Of a DNA stretch of 39,448 nucleotides, positions 14,031-22,566 are shown piece after piece. The notes beneath the pieces were generated by a model. It was not told the DNA's origin, did no database searches, and saw nothing but the letters and a program-made list of their open reading frames with translations. The DNA is from DASSNR01 sp036278935 (GTDB lineage: Bacteria; Gemmatimonadota; Gemmatimonadetes; Gemmatimonadales; Gemmatimonadaceae), in contig DASUKA010000051.1 in the NCBI GenBank assembly GCA_036278935.1, positions 1 through 39,448 of the forward strand, written 5' to 3'. Numbering within the stretch: the first letter of the stretch is position 1; each line of letters opens with the position of its first letter. The position numbers and the translations under genes were made by a program.

Positions 14031-14201
14031 TTAGAATCCGCCGCCGCCTGATCCCTGAGGTGCACACGGGAAATCGGGCGTGCCACACAGGTTGTTCCCC
14101 TGCGCACACGTGATCGTCAGCGGATCCGTGCCGCCAGTCGTCCCCGCCTCAGTGAGGTCCCGGAAGGTACCAAACCTTTCGACCCGGGGTTTCTTGTACA
14201 T
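14031..14201 (-). CDS. Lasso-peptide-type precursor
   Basis: 56 residues, ATG at 14201 with AAGGAGGGG close upstream. The leader MYKKPRVERFGTFRDLT fits the lasso motif YxxPx(L/V)xxxGxxxxxT exactly (Y2, P5, V7, G11, T17). Thr17 would be the conserved penultimate leader residue, so cleavage after E18 gives a 38-residue core AGTTGGTDPLT... with Ala1 and Asp8 for an 8-membered macrolactam ring. A second reading, Gly20 to Asp26, would make a 7-residue ring. The tail has three Cys (residues 32, 39 and 46 of the precursor) and ends SGGGGF. The core is longer than usual lasso cores. It lies between the cyclase gene and the kinase-like gene. Confidence 0.8.
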   Translation of the reverse strand: MYKKPRVERFGTFRDLTEAGTTGGTDPLTITCAQGNNLCGTPDFPCAPQGSGGGGF

Positions 14202-14251
14202 CAGCCCCTCCTTGGGTTGTAGAAATGCCGGGCCACTCGCCCAGCGGGAGT

Positions 14252-14268
14252 GCGACCACCACGGTCGC
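14252..14268 (-). promoter_or_regulatory. Small hairpin upstream of the precursor gene
   Basis: A perfect 6-bp stem (14252-14257 with 14263-14268) with a 5-nt loop, in the 98 bp between the cyclase stop and the precursor start. It may separate the two transcripts. Confidence 0.35.
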
Positions 14269-14299
14269 AGCAACCACAACATAGTGTTGCACACCGACA

Positions 14300-16252
14300 T
14301 CATCCTGCTGCCAAGAGCGTAACCGGCTCGCTACGTGGTGTGGAAACCACGCTGGCCGTGGGCATCCTCGCCCGCAACCAGAGCTCGACCTGCAATGTCC
14401 AGAACAGCGGCACGGCATGGTCATGCGTCCCACGCAACTGCTGCTCCAGCGACATCCGGAGCACCTCCAGATTGACGATCCCCATCTCTGCAAGAATCGA
14501 ACGCGAAAAAATCGACGTGAATAACTCGGGCGCCTGCCGCCGGAACGACTGATACAGATACGTCGTCGTGAGCCCAGTCCGGTATGGACGAGGGCTCAAC
14601 ACATGATCCGGTAGCAATCCGCGCGCCGCACGCCGAAGCAGGCGTTTCGTCTCCAGCCCCGACGACCGCTCGGCGCGCGGCCGTGTGGCGGCCAGCTCGA
14701 TCACTCGCCGGTCATACAGCGGCGACCGCAGCTCCACCCCTTCTTCCAGCGCCGCGGATGTAGCCGTGCCCACCACGCGCGGAAAGAATGGGTTCGTGAG
14801 ATACCACCACTGCTCGAACGTCGCGTGGCTCATGCGTCCGCGATGCGGGGTGAAACGACGCTCCCGCTCCAGTATTCCGTACCGCTCGACGAATTCCGGC
14901 TCGATCCACTCCGGCGGCGTGCGCTCCAGATAGCCGACGAGCGGCCGGCCGCCGCGCAGCAGCCGGGCCATGCCCAGCAGGAGTGGCGGCAGGACGGGCT
15001 GCACGGCCCACCGGAAAAACGGACGGAACCCGGACCCGTTCTTCGCCCGCCATTCGTGCGCAAGGGTCATCCAGCGCCCGCGCCTCAGGCAATCGGCCAG
15101 GAACACCTCCGTCACGCTGAACCACTGATCCCCGCCATTGCCATCGAGCGCCACGTGCGATCCAACGGCGCGACTGCCGCGCGACAGCCATCGCATCGTG
15201 GATTCGTAGACGTGCGCGAAGGGATCATCGCGCGCGCACGCACGCTCCGCCGCGTGATCGAGCAACGGCATCTCGCGCGAATCCACCCACTGGATGGGCG
15301 CGTTCCAGTGCTGCGCAATGGATTGGATCAGCTCATCCTCCCGGGCGGTATCGCCCGGTGGATAGCTGATCGACACCGGTCGTAGCGTCCGCTCCGTGTC
15401 CTGCCGGAGCGCGTCCTGCCCGATCCCGAACAGCGACGGCGAGTCCCATCCGCCGCTCATCCAGATGCTGGTCGGTCCTTGCGGCACCAACCGCTCCACG
15501 ATGGCGCTGGCAATCACCGCGCGCAGTTGCTCCGCGGCATCGTCGAACGATGCGACGCCGCGGGGCTCGTTGAAGAGCGGCGGGTGCCAGCAGCGTACCG
15601 GGGTGGCAAGGTGCCCATCCTGCCAGGTGAGCAGGAAGCCCGGGAGCAGGCGCTGCACTGCGCGATAGCATGTCTCGTGACCGGCCGCCAGCAATCCGGA
15701 CGCCGTCTCGGCCAGCGAGGCAAGATTGAAATCCGCCGGACACGCCGGATGCGCCAGTACAGCGGCGATCGTCGAGGCGACGACGAGTGTGTCACCCAGC
15801 ATCGCGTAGTACAGCGGCCGCTTCCCCGCGAAATCCCGGCTGCACAGCACGCGACGGCGACCAGCATCCCAGAGCACGAAGGCAAAGTCGCCCTCGATGC
15901 GCTCCACGCATGCGTCGCCCCATGCCCGGTACGCCGCGAGAATGAGATGGCTCGGCGCGGTGGAGGCTGCGCGTACGCCAGCCGCGCCCAGCTGCCGCTC
16001 GAGATCGGCACGATAGTAGACCGATGCATCCGCGGCCACCACGCAGCCATCCTCGTGCGTCACGAGGAGGTTCTCGCTGAATCCGGGCGCGCACTCCCAG
16101 TCGTGACGCGCCACGGCCAGGAGCGCGCCGCGGCCGTCATGCCAGAGGCCAAAGCGCTCGCCGCCACGCTGGGGCATTCGCGCAATCATGCGTCGCGCGT
16201 CGCGCTCAGCGAGTACGCCGCGGGCACTGAACACACCAAGCACAGCGCTCAT
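14300..16252 (-). CDS. Asparagine-synthetase-like lasso macrolactam synthetase (C protein)
   Basis: 650 residues. In lasso biosynthesis this enzyme adenylates the ring Asp/Glu side chain and closes the isopeptide bond. The N-terminal glutaminase-like domain is present (about 1-215), but it starts MSAVLGVFS without the Cys2 of true glutamine-dependent asparagine synthetases, as expected for a cyclase. The ATP-binding PP-loop is SGGWDS (266-271), and DGNGGDQWFSV follows in the synthetase domain. Length and architecture fit lasso C proteins. The ATG at 16252 begins the domain; 80 more residues upstream are not protein-like. It is the first gene of the locus and is followed by the precursor. B1 (leader-binding) and B2 (protease) genes are not in the window. 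Confidence 0.88.
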   Translation of the reverse strand: MSAVLGVFSARGVLAERDARRMIARMPQRGGERFGLWHDGRGALLAVARHDWECAPGFSENLLVTHEDGCVVAADASVYYRADLERQLGAAGVRAASTAPSHLILAAYRAWGDACVERIEGDFAFVLWDAGRRRVLCSRDFAGKRPLYYAMLGDTLVVASTIAAVLAHPACPADFNLASLAETASGLLAAGHETCYRAVQRLLPGFLLTWQDGHLATPVRCWHPPLFNEPRGVASFDDAAEQLRAVIASAIVERLVPQGPTSIWMSGGWDSPSLFGIGQDALRQDTERTLRPVSISYPPGDTAREDELIQSIAQHWNAPIQWVDSREMPLLDHAAERACARDDPFAHVYESTMRWLSRGSRAVGSHVALDGNGGDQWFSVTEVFLADCLRRGRWMTLAHEWRAKNGSGFRPFFRWAVQPVLPPLLLGMARLLRGGRPLVGYLERTPPEWIEPEFVERYGILERERRFTPHRGRMSHATFEQWWYLTNPFFPRVVGTATSAALEEGVELRSPLYDRRVIELAATRPRAERSSGLETKRLLRRAARGLLPDHVLSPRPYRTGLTTTYLYQSFRRQAPELFTSIFSRSILAEMGIVNLEVLRMSLEQQLRGTHDHAVPLFWTLQVELWLRARMPTASVVSTPRSEPVTLLAAG

Positions 16253-16301
16253 GCGTCGAGCACCGCTCCGGCGGCGTTCTTTCGATCTCGCTCTGCCTCT
16301 A

Positions 16302-16310
16302 CGTATACCA
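16302..16310 (-). promoter_or_regulatory. Candidate extended -10 of the cyclase gene
   Basis: TGGTATACG on the minus strand (TGN then TATACG), 50 nt before the ATG at 16252. No matching -35 hexamer. Confidence 0.35.
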
Positions 16311-17010
16311 CAGCGTGTTGCACTTGCTCTCCGTCCGCTGTTGCATGACCACGGCGTATATGCCGGGACCAGTGGATCGCGAGAACGTGGCGTCTCTCGC
16401 GATCGCAACAATGGAAATGCATTGTCGGCCCGCTTGCAGCAAATCGGTGAGCCAACATCGGCTCCAACATGAACTGAGGGATCGGCGCCCACCAATCGCA
16501 CGTTGCTACGTGTGCGCAGGTAAGCACCACTCGTGCCAGCCGGGGACCCTGCGAGTGGCTGTCACGCATTGAGGATGACGGATGCGCGGAGAACTGATGG
16601 CATCCCCGCCAGCGCGTCGGTATCTACTCTCGCATGTGAGTCGTCATTGCACAAGACGTTGCACGAACCCAACACAATGCAGTGTCGATGCCATGCTAAA
16701 AACACTCGTGCCGAGACGGTGGTCATGTACGCAAGAGGCACTTCAGGACTTGAGCGGGAGCACGCGGGATGTCGACGGCAGTGCAGCCGGCCGTTTATGC
16801 GCCAATGGTGCCCGTGTGAACGTAATGAAGAGGGAGCCGCGGTGCGTGGTCGGTCGTCACGCAGCATGTGTGACATGCGGGCATAGCGCCCCATCTGACT
16901 GCACGAACAGCCAGCCGCTCAACTTGCACGCCGAATTTGTCTTGCGTGGTGCTCCCCTTCGCCCTACGCTAGCGACGCAATAGTCGTGTTCGTTCTTGAC
17001 GCCTCTATCA

Positions 17011-17031
17011 GGCGGCTCTAGACCAGCCGCC
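17011..17031. repeat. Perfect 7-bp hairpin upstream of the protease
   Basis: GGCGGCT (17011-17017) and AGCCGCC (17025-17031) around a 7-nt loop. It sits just after a TTGACG box (16996-17001), so it may be an operator or lie in the 5' untranslated region. Confidence 0.4.
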
Positions 17032-17088
17032 CGATGGCGTACGTCGCTGTCGCCCGTTGCTTTGGCCACGGGCGCGGAACGGCATTCT

Positions 17089-17105
17089 GTGCCGTCGCCG
17101 TCCCG
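17089..17105 (+). repeat. Small hairpin before the protease ribosome site
   Basis: ACGGCA (17089-17094) and TGCCGT (17100-17105) form a 6-bp stem with a 5-nt loop, about 15 nt upstream of the Shine-Dalgarno of the gene at 17133. Confidence 0.3.
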
Positions 17106-17132
17106 ATTCCTCACACGATGGAAGGTGTTCCC

Positions 17133-18971
17133 ATGAAACGGTGCTTGACTTTCTCGCTCGCCGCACTCGCACTGCTGGCATGTCAGGACGCCCCGGGCCC
17201 GACCGGACCTCAGGCCGACGCCCCGAGCGTTCCGGCTTCAGAGGGTCCGGCAGCACAAGTCGTGCCCGGTAGCTACATCGTGGTTTTCAAGAACGGTGTG
17301 GGTGATGTTTCCCCGCACGCGCAACAGATCGTCACTGCTCGAGGCGGCACGCTGGATCACGTCTATCTGCACACGATCAAGGGATTCTCCGCGAAGCTCT
17401 CTGAGCGTGCCGCACGCGCCATAGCGCAGAATCCGAACGTCGCCTTCATCGAGCCCGACCCCGTGATCACGGTCCAGGGCGGTTGGACGCTCGATGGCGA
17501 CATGGAGTCGAGCGCCCCATGGGGACTCGATCGCATGGATCAGACGAGCCTCCCACTGAATGGCACGTTCCAGTATCCCAATACGGCGTCCAACGTGCAC
17601 ATCTACATCATCGACACCGGCATTCGCGCCAGCCATGATGATTTCGGTGGCCGAGTGGTGAGCGCATTCGATGGCGTGCATGACGGCTACGGGACCAGTG
17701 ACTGCTACGGACACGGCACAGCAGTCGCCAGCATAGCCGCAGGCTCGATGCTTGGCGTCGCCAAGCGGGCCAAGATCTACTCGGTGCGAATCTTCGACTG
17801 CTCCGGTCAGACCTCCGGCTCCGCGGTGCTTGGCGCGATGGATTGGGTCGCCAGCCACATGTCGAAACCAGCGGTGGTGAACATGAGCTGGGAGGGCGGG
17901 AAGTCGGCGGCAGTCGATGATGGCGTGGAGGAGATGATCCATGCCGGTGCCACCGTCGTCGCCGCGGCCGGCAATTACACCACCAGCGCGTGCAACCTCT
18001 CACCGGCGCATCTGTCCGACGTGCTGACGGTGGGCGCCACCACGAAATCCGACAGCCGACTCTCGTACTCCGACTACGGCAGCTGCGTCTCTCTCTTCGC
18101 CCCCGGGTCCGGCATCCCGGCCGCACGCAGCAACGTCGATGACCAGGCGTGGGGATATTTCTCCGGTACATCCGCCGCCACGCCGGCCGTCACAGGCCTC
18201 GCGGCGCTCTACGTCTCGGCACACCCGAGCGCTTCCCCATCGCAGGTACGTTCCGCGATCATCAACGCCGCCGACAAGGGGAAGGTCTCCTCCGTCGGGA
18301 GCGGCTCCCCGAATCTGCTTGCGCACGTCGTGGGGTCGTCCACGTCCACCTCCACCTCCACCACTCCGCAGGCAGCGCCCGCGCCGAGCGCGAAGTTCAG
18401 CAGCAGCTGCTCGGATCTCTCCTGTTCCTTCAAGGACGCGAGCAGCAACGCCACGGCGTGGAGCTGGAATTTCGGTGACGGCCACACGTCCACCAGCCAG
18501 AACCCATCGCATGCATACAGCTCGGGCGGGAGTTACAAGGTCACGCTCACGGTCGCGAACAGCGACGGGGTCAAGAGCACCACGTCGTCCACGGTGAGCG
18601 TGAGCGCGCCCACCACCAGCACACCCACGTCCTCGAGCGGCACGTCCTCCACGTCGACGTCGACGTCGACGTCCACGAGTCTTTCGGGCACCTGGACGGG
18701 ACACTGGTACCAGTCCGATGGGAGCACCGGAGGCCCGGTCTCCTTGTCCATCTCGCAGAGCGGGAGCACCATCACCGGCACCTACACGGTGAGCGGCAGG
18801 GGGTATCACTACACGGGAAGCGTGTCGGGCGAGACGCTCGTCTTCCCGATCTTCAGTGGCCTCTATGTGAAGCTCACGGTTTCCGGAAGCACCATGAGCG
18901 GGGCCGAGATCCAGCCCGGAGCCTATAGCAATGGCGGGTCGATTTCGTGGCCGCTCAAGCTCAGCAGGTAG
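17133..18971 (+). CDS. Secreted subtilisin-like serine protease with I9, PKD and C-terminal beta domain
   Basis: 612 residues, ATG at 17133 with GGAAGG 7-8 nt upstream. The signal ends in a lipobox (LLAC, Cys17), so it is probably a lipoprotein. An I9 propeptide (about 45-113, PGSYIVVFKNGV to NVAFIEPDP) precedes the S8 domain. The triad is Asp161 (IIDTGI), His194 (YGHGT) and Ser347 (GTSAATP), with oxyanion Asn281 (AAGNY). This is a proteinase-K-like arrangement. A PKD domain (about 405-490, WNFGDGHTSTS) and a Thr/Ser linker lead to a C-terminal beta domain (SLSGTWTGHWYQS to WPLKLSR), common on secreted proteins. The linkers are coded by hexanucleotide repeats. It stands alone and ends before a strong terminator. 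Confidence 0.93.
   Translation: MKRCLTFSLAALALLACQDAPGPTGPQADAPSVPASEGPAAQVVPGSYIVVFKNGVGDVSPHAQQIVTARGGTLDHVYLHTIKGFSAKLSERAARAIAQNPNVAFIEPDPVITVQGGWTLDGDMESSAPWGLDRMDQTSLPLNGTFQYPNTASNVHIYIIDTGIRASHDDFGGRVVSAFDGVHDGYGTSDCYGHGTAVASIAAGSMLGVAKRAKIYSVRIFDCSGQTSGSAVLGAMDWVASHMSKPAVVNMSWEGGKSAAVDDGVEEMIHAGATVVAAAGNYTTSACNLSPAHLSDVLTVGATTKSDSRLSYSDYGSCVSLFAPGSGIPAARSNVDDQAWGYFSGTSAATPAVTGLAALYVSAHPSASPSQVRSAIINAADKGKVSSVGSGSPNLLAHVVGSSTSTSTSTTPQAAPAPSAKFSSSCSDLSCSFKDASSNATAWSWNFGDGHTSTSQNPSHAYSSGGSYKVTLTVANSDGVKSTTSSTVSVSAPTTSTPTSSSGTSSTSTSTSTSTSLSGTWTGHWYQSDGSTGGPVSLSISQSGSTITGTYTVSGRGYHYTGSVSGETLVFPIFSGLYVKLTVSGSTMSGAEIQPGAYSNGGSISWPLKLSR
18651..18672 (+). repeat. Hexanucleotide microsatellite (ACGTCG) in the protease linker
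   Basis: Nearly four copies of ACGTCG encode alternating Thr-Ser. A similar but less regular TCCACC tract is at about 18339-18362. Six-base units keep the frame if copy number changes. Confidence 0.75.
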
Positions 18972-19007
18972 CAATCGCTCGAGCAACTGACTCCCGACAC
19001 CACCCGA

Positions 19008-19042
19008 ACGCGGCTAGCGTGCATGACGCACGCTAGCCGCGT
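19008..19042. terminator. Strong bidirectional terminator hairpin
   Basis: A perfect 15-bp stem (19008-19022 with 19028-19042) with a 5-nt loop, between the convergent protease and helicase genes. The helicase stop codon (19033-19035) lies in the right arm. Confidence 0.8.
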
Positions 19043-21744
19043 CGCCGTTTCCGGCGCCGGCCGGTACGCGCCTGCCCGCGATGGGATTTCGCGGCGCCGC
19101 GGCTCGGCGCCAACTCGCCACGGTACCCGCGGCCTGAGTCTGCCGTCCGAGCGTTGCGGCGCCCGCGTGGAGCGCGGCCGGCGGTCGACTCCTGCGTCTC
19201 CTCAGCGATCTCGTCAGAAGTCCATGGACGGTCCAGCAGCTCCTGGAGCTCGCTCAGCGTGGCCGCTCGCACAGTGCCGCGGCGGCCGCGGGTGACCGCG
19301 AAACGCAACGGCCGATCCAGCACCGGAAGCTCACTCTCCACCAACGTGCGCGCGAGCTTCTCCGGCACACGCAGTCGCGCGACCCCGCCCGCCCCATCCT
19401 CCACATCGTACTCGATGCGAAGGTCTCGATTGCGCACCGTGACGCGATCGGGGAGTACGAGGTAGCGCTCCCGCTCATTCCTCGGCACGATCTCGTCGGC
19501 GTCGAGCAGGAGCGGCGTCGCGCGAAACTCGCGGAGCGAGCTCACCGCCGCAAGACGTTCTTCGTACCAGCGCGCAAGCTCGGCGGCACCAAGCCGAGGC
19601 GTCCGTCCGCCGGAGCGACGATACACCTCACGCAGCTCCTCCACCGCGGCGCGGTTCCGTGCGACCGCGGGATGATGCGCTTCGAAGCGCGCCAGCGCAC
19701 CAGCCAGCGCGCGTCGCGCCGCGGGCGCCAGCTCCGCCGTGAACTCCTCCACCGACTCGGCGTCGCGTCCCAGGTCGAAACCGAAGTACTCGCGGCGCCG
19801 CACCATCAGAAGCGGATCGCGCTTCCGCCGCGGGTCATACACCATCTCCGGGGGCGTGTGCACCGCGTACGTCTGGATCATGTCGAAGGGAATCTGCGTC
19901 CCTTCGATGGAGGCACGTGGAATGCCGAAGCGATCCGCGAAGTATCGCAGTGAACCGGCGATCGCCCCCCAACTGCCACAGACGCTGGTCTTGGACACAC
20001 GGGCCCGCTCGCCATCCGCGGTTTCCTCATCGAGGACGAGATCCAGCGGCATGAGGCGCGCGACCAGATCCGTGAAGGAGTGATAGATCCGGTCATCCGC
20101 CATCGACAACCGCCGCGGCAACGGGAGCTCGAGGCTCCGGTAGATACTCGCCATGGCCAGCGCGGCGTCCTCGATGGCCTTCACGAGCACGCCCCGCTCC
20201 TCGGCCCACTCCTCGATCCCTTCGCCGAACAGGTGGCGCGGCAGACCATACACTTCGCCAACTCGACCCGTCTGCGCAAAGGCTTCGGCGTACAGATTGT
20301 ACGCGGTCAGGTGATCGCTCCCGGGTACGATCACGCCCTCCAGATTTCGCTCCTCTCGCGTCATGCGATGCAGCGACTCGATGGACGCCATCACCGTGAG
20401 ATAGGGGATGAGCGTCTCATCCGCGTGCACGAGCAGCTCGGCCCACGGCCGGTCCACCGGTAACGCCTCGACGGCACGGCCGTACGCCGAGAGCCGTCCA
20501 TGCTCGATGATGCCGCGCTGCTCCAGCCGGCGAACGGCCTGCCGATAGGCGGCTCGATCCAGCGGCACGGGAAGGTCCAGCTCATCCGCCGGCACGCCGA
20601 GGTCGGCGCAGGTGAGGGCCACACGCTCGGAATCACCCGCGAGCTGGAACTCGGGCGCTGTCGGCTCGAGTTGTGCGAAGTCGATGCGGCGATCGGAGAG
20701 GATGAACACGCGTCCGCCCTCCACGCGCCCGTGCACGCGCCCCGCCATCTGCAGAATCTCGTTCGCGCCGAGGTGCAGCTTGGTGAGCACGTTCCTGCCG
20801 TGCTCGATGAGGTTCGTGAAGCGCGTGTCGTCGATGACGACCGTATCGAGCCCCTGCACGTTCAATGCACTCTGGCCGGCCGCGGTCATGGCCAGAAGAT
20901 AGGGTTTCCGCACCTCGCCCTCGAGGAAGGGACGGATGACGCGGATCGGCTCGCCTCCGTGGTAGAACACCGCCTCGATGCGCGGGAAGCGGCGCTGCAC
21001 CACGCTCGCGACTTCTTCCACGGCGGCGCGTGTGGGCAGGAACACTCCCACACCGCGCCGCTCACGCTGCACCTGCCGCAGGAATTTCTCGTCCAGAAAC
21101 TCGAGCGGCCGCTTTGGGAGCACGGTCACCGACGCTGCCTTGCGCGGGTCGAAGGCGTATGTCTCCAGCACTTCGGCCGACCCCAGGTAGTTCGCGTAGA
21201 AGGTGGGATCCACCGTGGCCGAGAGCCAGATGAACCGACATCCCACGCGCTTGCCGAGCGCCAGGCAGAGTTCCAGCTCGGCGGAGGTCTGATGAATCTC
21301 ATCGACCACCAGTGTGTCGTGCGGGAGAACGTCGCCGTCCTGGAACCATCGGCGCGCGATCCCCGTGGTGACGATGACGACGTTCCAGCTCGGGGTTTCC
21401 GGCGTCGCCTCGCGCTCGCGATTCACGACGCCGACACGGAGCTCCTCCGTGCGAAGCAGCTGCTCCGCCATGGACCGGATGGCGAGCGTCTTTCCGGTTC
21501 CGGTCCCGGCCACGATGCCGAAGCCCGCCCCCGCCGCGGCGAGATGCCGGATCTCCGAGCCGTGCTCGCGCTCGAGCAGGGTCTCCAGATGCAAATCCAT
21601 CGCGAGCTCGATCGTCTCGCAGGCCGCGCGCGTGGGTGCGATGACGATCACACGCCCGGTGGCGGGCTCGGCGGCGACGAAGGCGTGATGGTCGGGCGGG
21701 AGATAATGGTCACGGACTTGTCGCATGCCGGGGTGCGAGTGCAT
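19033..21744 (-). CDS. DEAH-type ATP-dependent helicase with basic C-terminal tail
   Basis: 903 residues. Superfamily 2 motifs are clear: Walker A GTGTGKT (80-86), Walker B DEIH (148-151, a DEAH variant), SAT (175-177), and a C-terminal core with AAGQSALNVQGLDTVVIDD and QMAGRVHGR (motif VI-like). This order resembles HrpA/HrpB RNA helicases, but the N-terminus is different: a 70-residue section precedes the P-loop. The last roughly 60 residues are Arg-, Gly- and Ser-rich (ending RTGRRRKRRRG), probably a disordered nucleic-acid-binding tail. The start may be the ATG at 21744 or at 21726; neither has a good ribosome site. The gene may be cotranscribed with the secreted-protein and pfk genes upstream. 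The substrate is unknown. Confidence 0.85.
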   Translation of the reverse strand: MHSHPGMRQVRDHYLPPDHHAFVAAEPATGRVIVIAPTRAACETIELAMDLHLETLLEREHGSEIRHLAAAGAGFGIVAGTGTGKTLAIRSMAEQLLRTEELRVGVVNREREATPETPSWNVVIVTTGIARRWFQDGDVLPHDTLVVDEIHQTSAELELCLALGKRVGCRFIWLSATVDPTFYANYLGSAEVLETYAFDPRKAASVTVLPKRPLEFLDEKFLRQVQRERRGVGVFLPTRAAVEEVASVVQRRFPRIEAVFYHGGEPIRVIRPFLEGEVRKPYLLAMTAAGQSALNVQGLDTVVIDDTRFTNLIEHGRNVLTKLHLGANEILQMAGRVHGRVEGGRVFILSDRRIDFAQLEPTAPEFQLAGDSERVALTCADLGVPADELDLPVPLDRAAYRQAVRRLEQRGIIEHGRLSAYGRAVEALPVDRPWAELLVHADETLIPYLTVMASIESLHRMTREERNLEGVIVPGSDHLTAYNLYAEAFAQTGRVGEVYGLPRHLFGEGIEEWAEERGVLVKAIEDAALAMASIYRSLELPLPRRLSMADDRIYHSFTDLVARLMPLDLVLDEETADGERARVSKTSVCGSWGAIAGSLRYFADRFGIPRASIEGTQIPFDMIQTYAVHTPPEMVYDPRRKRDPLLMVRRREYFGFDLGRDAESVEEFTAELAPAARRALAGALARFEAHHPAVARNRAAVEELREVYRRSGGRTPRLGAAELARWYEERLAAVSSLREFRATPLLLDADEIVPRNERERYLVLPDRVTVRNRDLRIEYDVEDGAGGVARLRVPEKLARTLVESELPVLDRPLRFAVTRGRRGTVRAATLSELQELLDRPWTSDEIAEETQESTAGRAPRGRRNARTADSGRGYRGELAPSRGAAKSHRGQARTGRRRKRRRG

Positions 21745-21769
21745 GGACGACGCCGTGGGCTCCCGAGGC

Positions 21770-22318
21770 TTATCGATATGCAGACCCTGGACGCCTGCGG
21801 GCTGGTCGTGCCGCGGGGCGTCGTGGCCCCCGGTGCTCGGGCATGACCCGACGGTGCTGCGTCTCGGCCGAGCGCGGCTGTCGCTCGGGGAGCGACAGCC
21901 GGTACGTCTGCGTGTCCCGTCTGGCGGGCCGTGTCTTGATGGGCGGAATCGTCCGCGGCACTGGCATCACCCGCTTGGTGGGCGGCGTTTCGGTGCGACG
22001 ATTCGGCTCCTGAGAGCTGTCCAGCCGCATCCGTCGATCGGTCTGTGGTGCCGCGAGGCGGTTGAAGTTCGGTACGCGTACCGGGTCACCAAAGATTACG
22101 CGCGCCTTGGGCGGACGATGCCGAATGGCCGTGGCGCAGTCCGTGGGCGCGGGCTGCCGATCCGCCGGGACGCTGTCAATCCATATCCGGCACATCCCCG
22201 CAGGTGGACGTTGCTCCTTCGGGATTTGATTGGTTTTCGCGCCGGTGCTCTGGGCACTGAGCGGTGCTGCGAGCAAGACGGCGCCCGCGGCGGCCAGGAT
22301 GATGGAATAGTGAGGCAT
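21770..22318 (-). CDS. Secreted Arg/Pro-rich protein with a conserved Cys-containing N-terminal motif
   Basis: 182 residues, ATG at 22318 with CGGAG about 5 nt upstream. A signal peptide (MPHYSIILAAAGAVLLAA) ends at an AxA-like site before QSTGA. The mature N-terminus holds PPAGMCRIWIDSVPADRQP and then TDCATAIRHRP, which looks like a conserved two-Cys motif of a small secreted family. I recognise the pattern but no function. The rest is rich in Arg and Pro (RTIPPIKTRPARR) and probably disordered. It lies between pfk and the helicase gene on the same strand. Function unknown. Confidence 0.7.
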   Translation of the reverse strand: MPHYSIILAAAGAVLLAAPLSAQSTGAKTNQIPKEQRPPAGMCRIWIDSVPADRQPAPTDCATAIRHRPPKARVIFGDPVRVPNFNRLAAPQTDRRMRLDSSQEPNRRTETPPTKRVMPVPRTIPPIKTRPARRDTQTYRLSLPERQPRSAETQHRRVMPEHRGPRRPAARPARRRPGSAYR

Positions 22319-22455
22319 CGTAACTCCGAAAGGCCATCCATGTGAATGGCGGCCATTGTCCTTGCACGGTCGGTGCCAGGCGCCAGGCGTAAATCGGGCG
22401 CCGTAGGCAGGGGACTGGGGCACCTACGCCGACGGAGCGGGCGCAACACGTTTTC

Positions 22456-22475
22456 GTGTCCCCTTCGCGGGACAC
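22456..22475. terminator. Perfect 7-bp hairpin downstream of pfk
   Basis: GTGTCCC (22456-22462) pairs with GGGACAC (22469-22475). On the minus strand the loop is GCGAAG and the stem is followed by GAAAACG; there is no T-run. It lies about 90 nt past the pfk stop. Confidence 0.4.
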
Positions 22476-22566
22476 CCTCGTCCCCTCAGCCGGACGCAGC
22501 GCCCCCGGCCTGCGCAACCGTATTCGGTGGTTCCGACAGGAGCAATACCGCGCGCCCGCGGCTCTG

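Larger units (their letters stand above)
16253..17132. other. Long non-coding region between divergent genes
   Basis: 880 bp between the cyclase (minus) and the subtilase (plus), visibly richer in A+T than its surroundings. Short open frames exist on both strands, but none has a good ribosome site or protein-like composition. It should hold both promoters: an extended -10 for the cyclase at 16302-16310 and a TTGACG box at 16996-17001 for the protease are the best candidates. Hairpins occur at 17011-17031 and 17089-17105. Horizontal origin or a lost gene is possible. Confidence 0.6.

Noticed and set aside
4496..16252. One combined bacteriocin and lasso cluster
   Set aside because: Unrelated regulator and metabolic genes and terminator-like hairpins lie between them; the two loci look independent.
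16582..16983. 133-codon open frame in the non-coding gap
   Set aside because: No ribosome site, no hydrophobic core pattern and odd Cys/His/Arg content; an opposite-strand frame of similar quality exists.
20500..21846. 448-codon open frame on the plus strand
   Set aside because: It is antisense to the helicase; the helicase motifs decide the coding strand.
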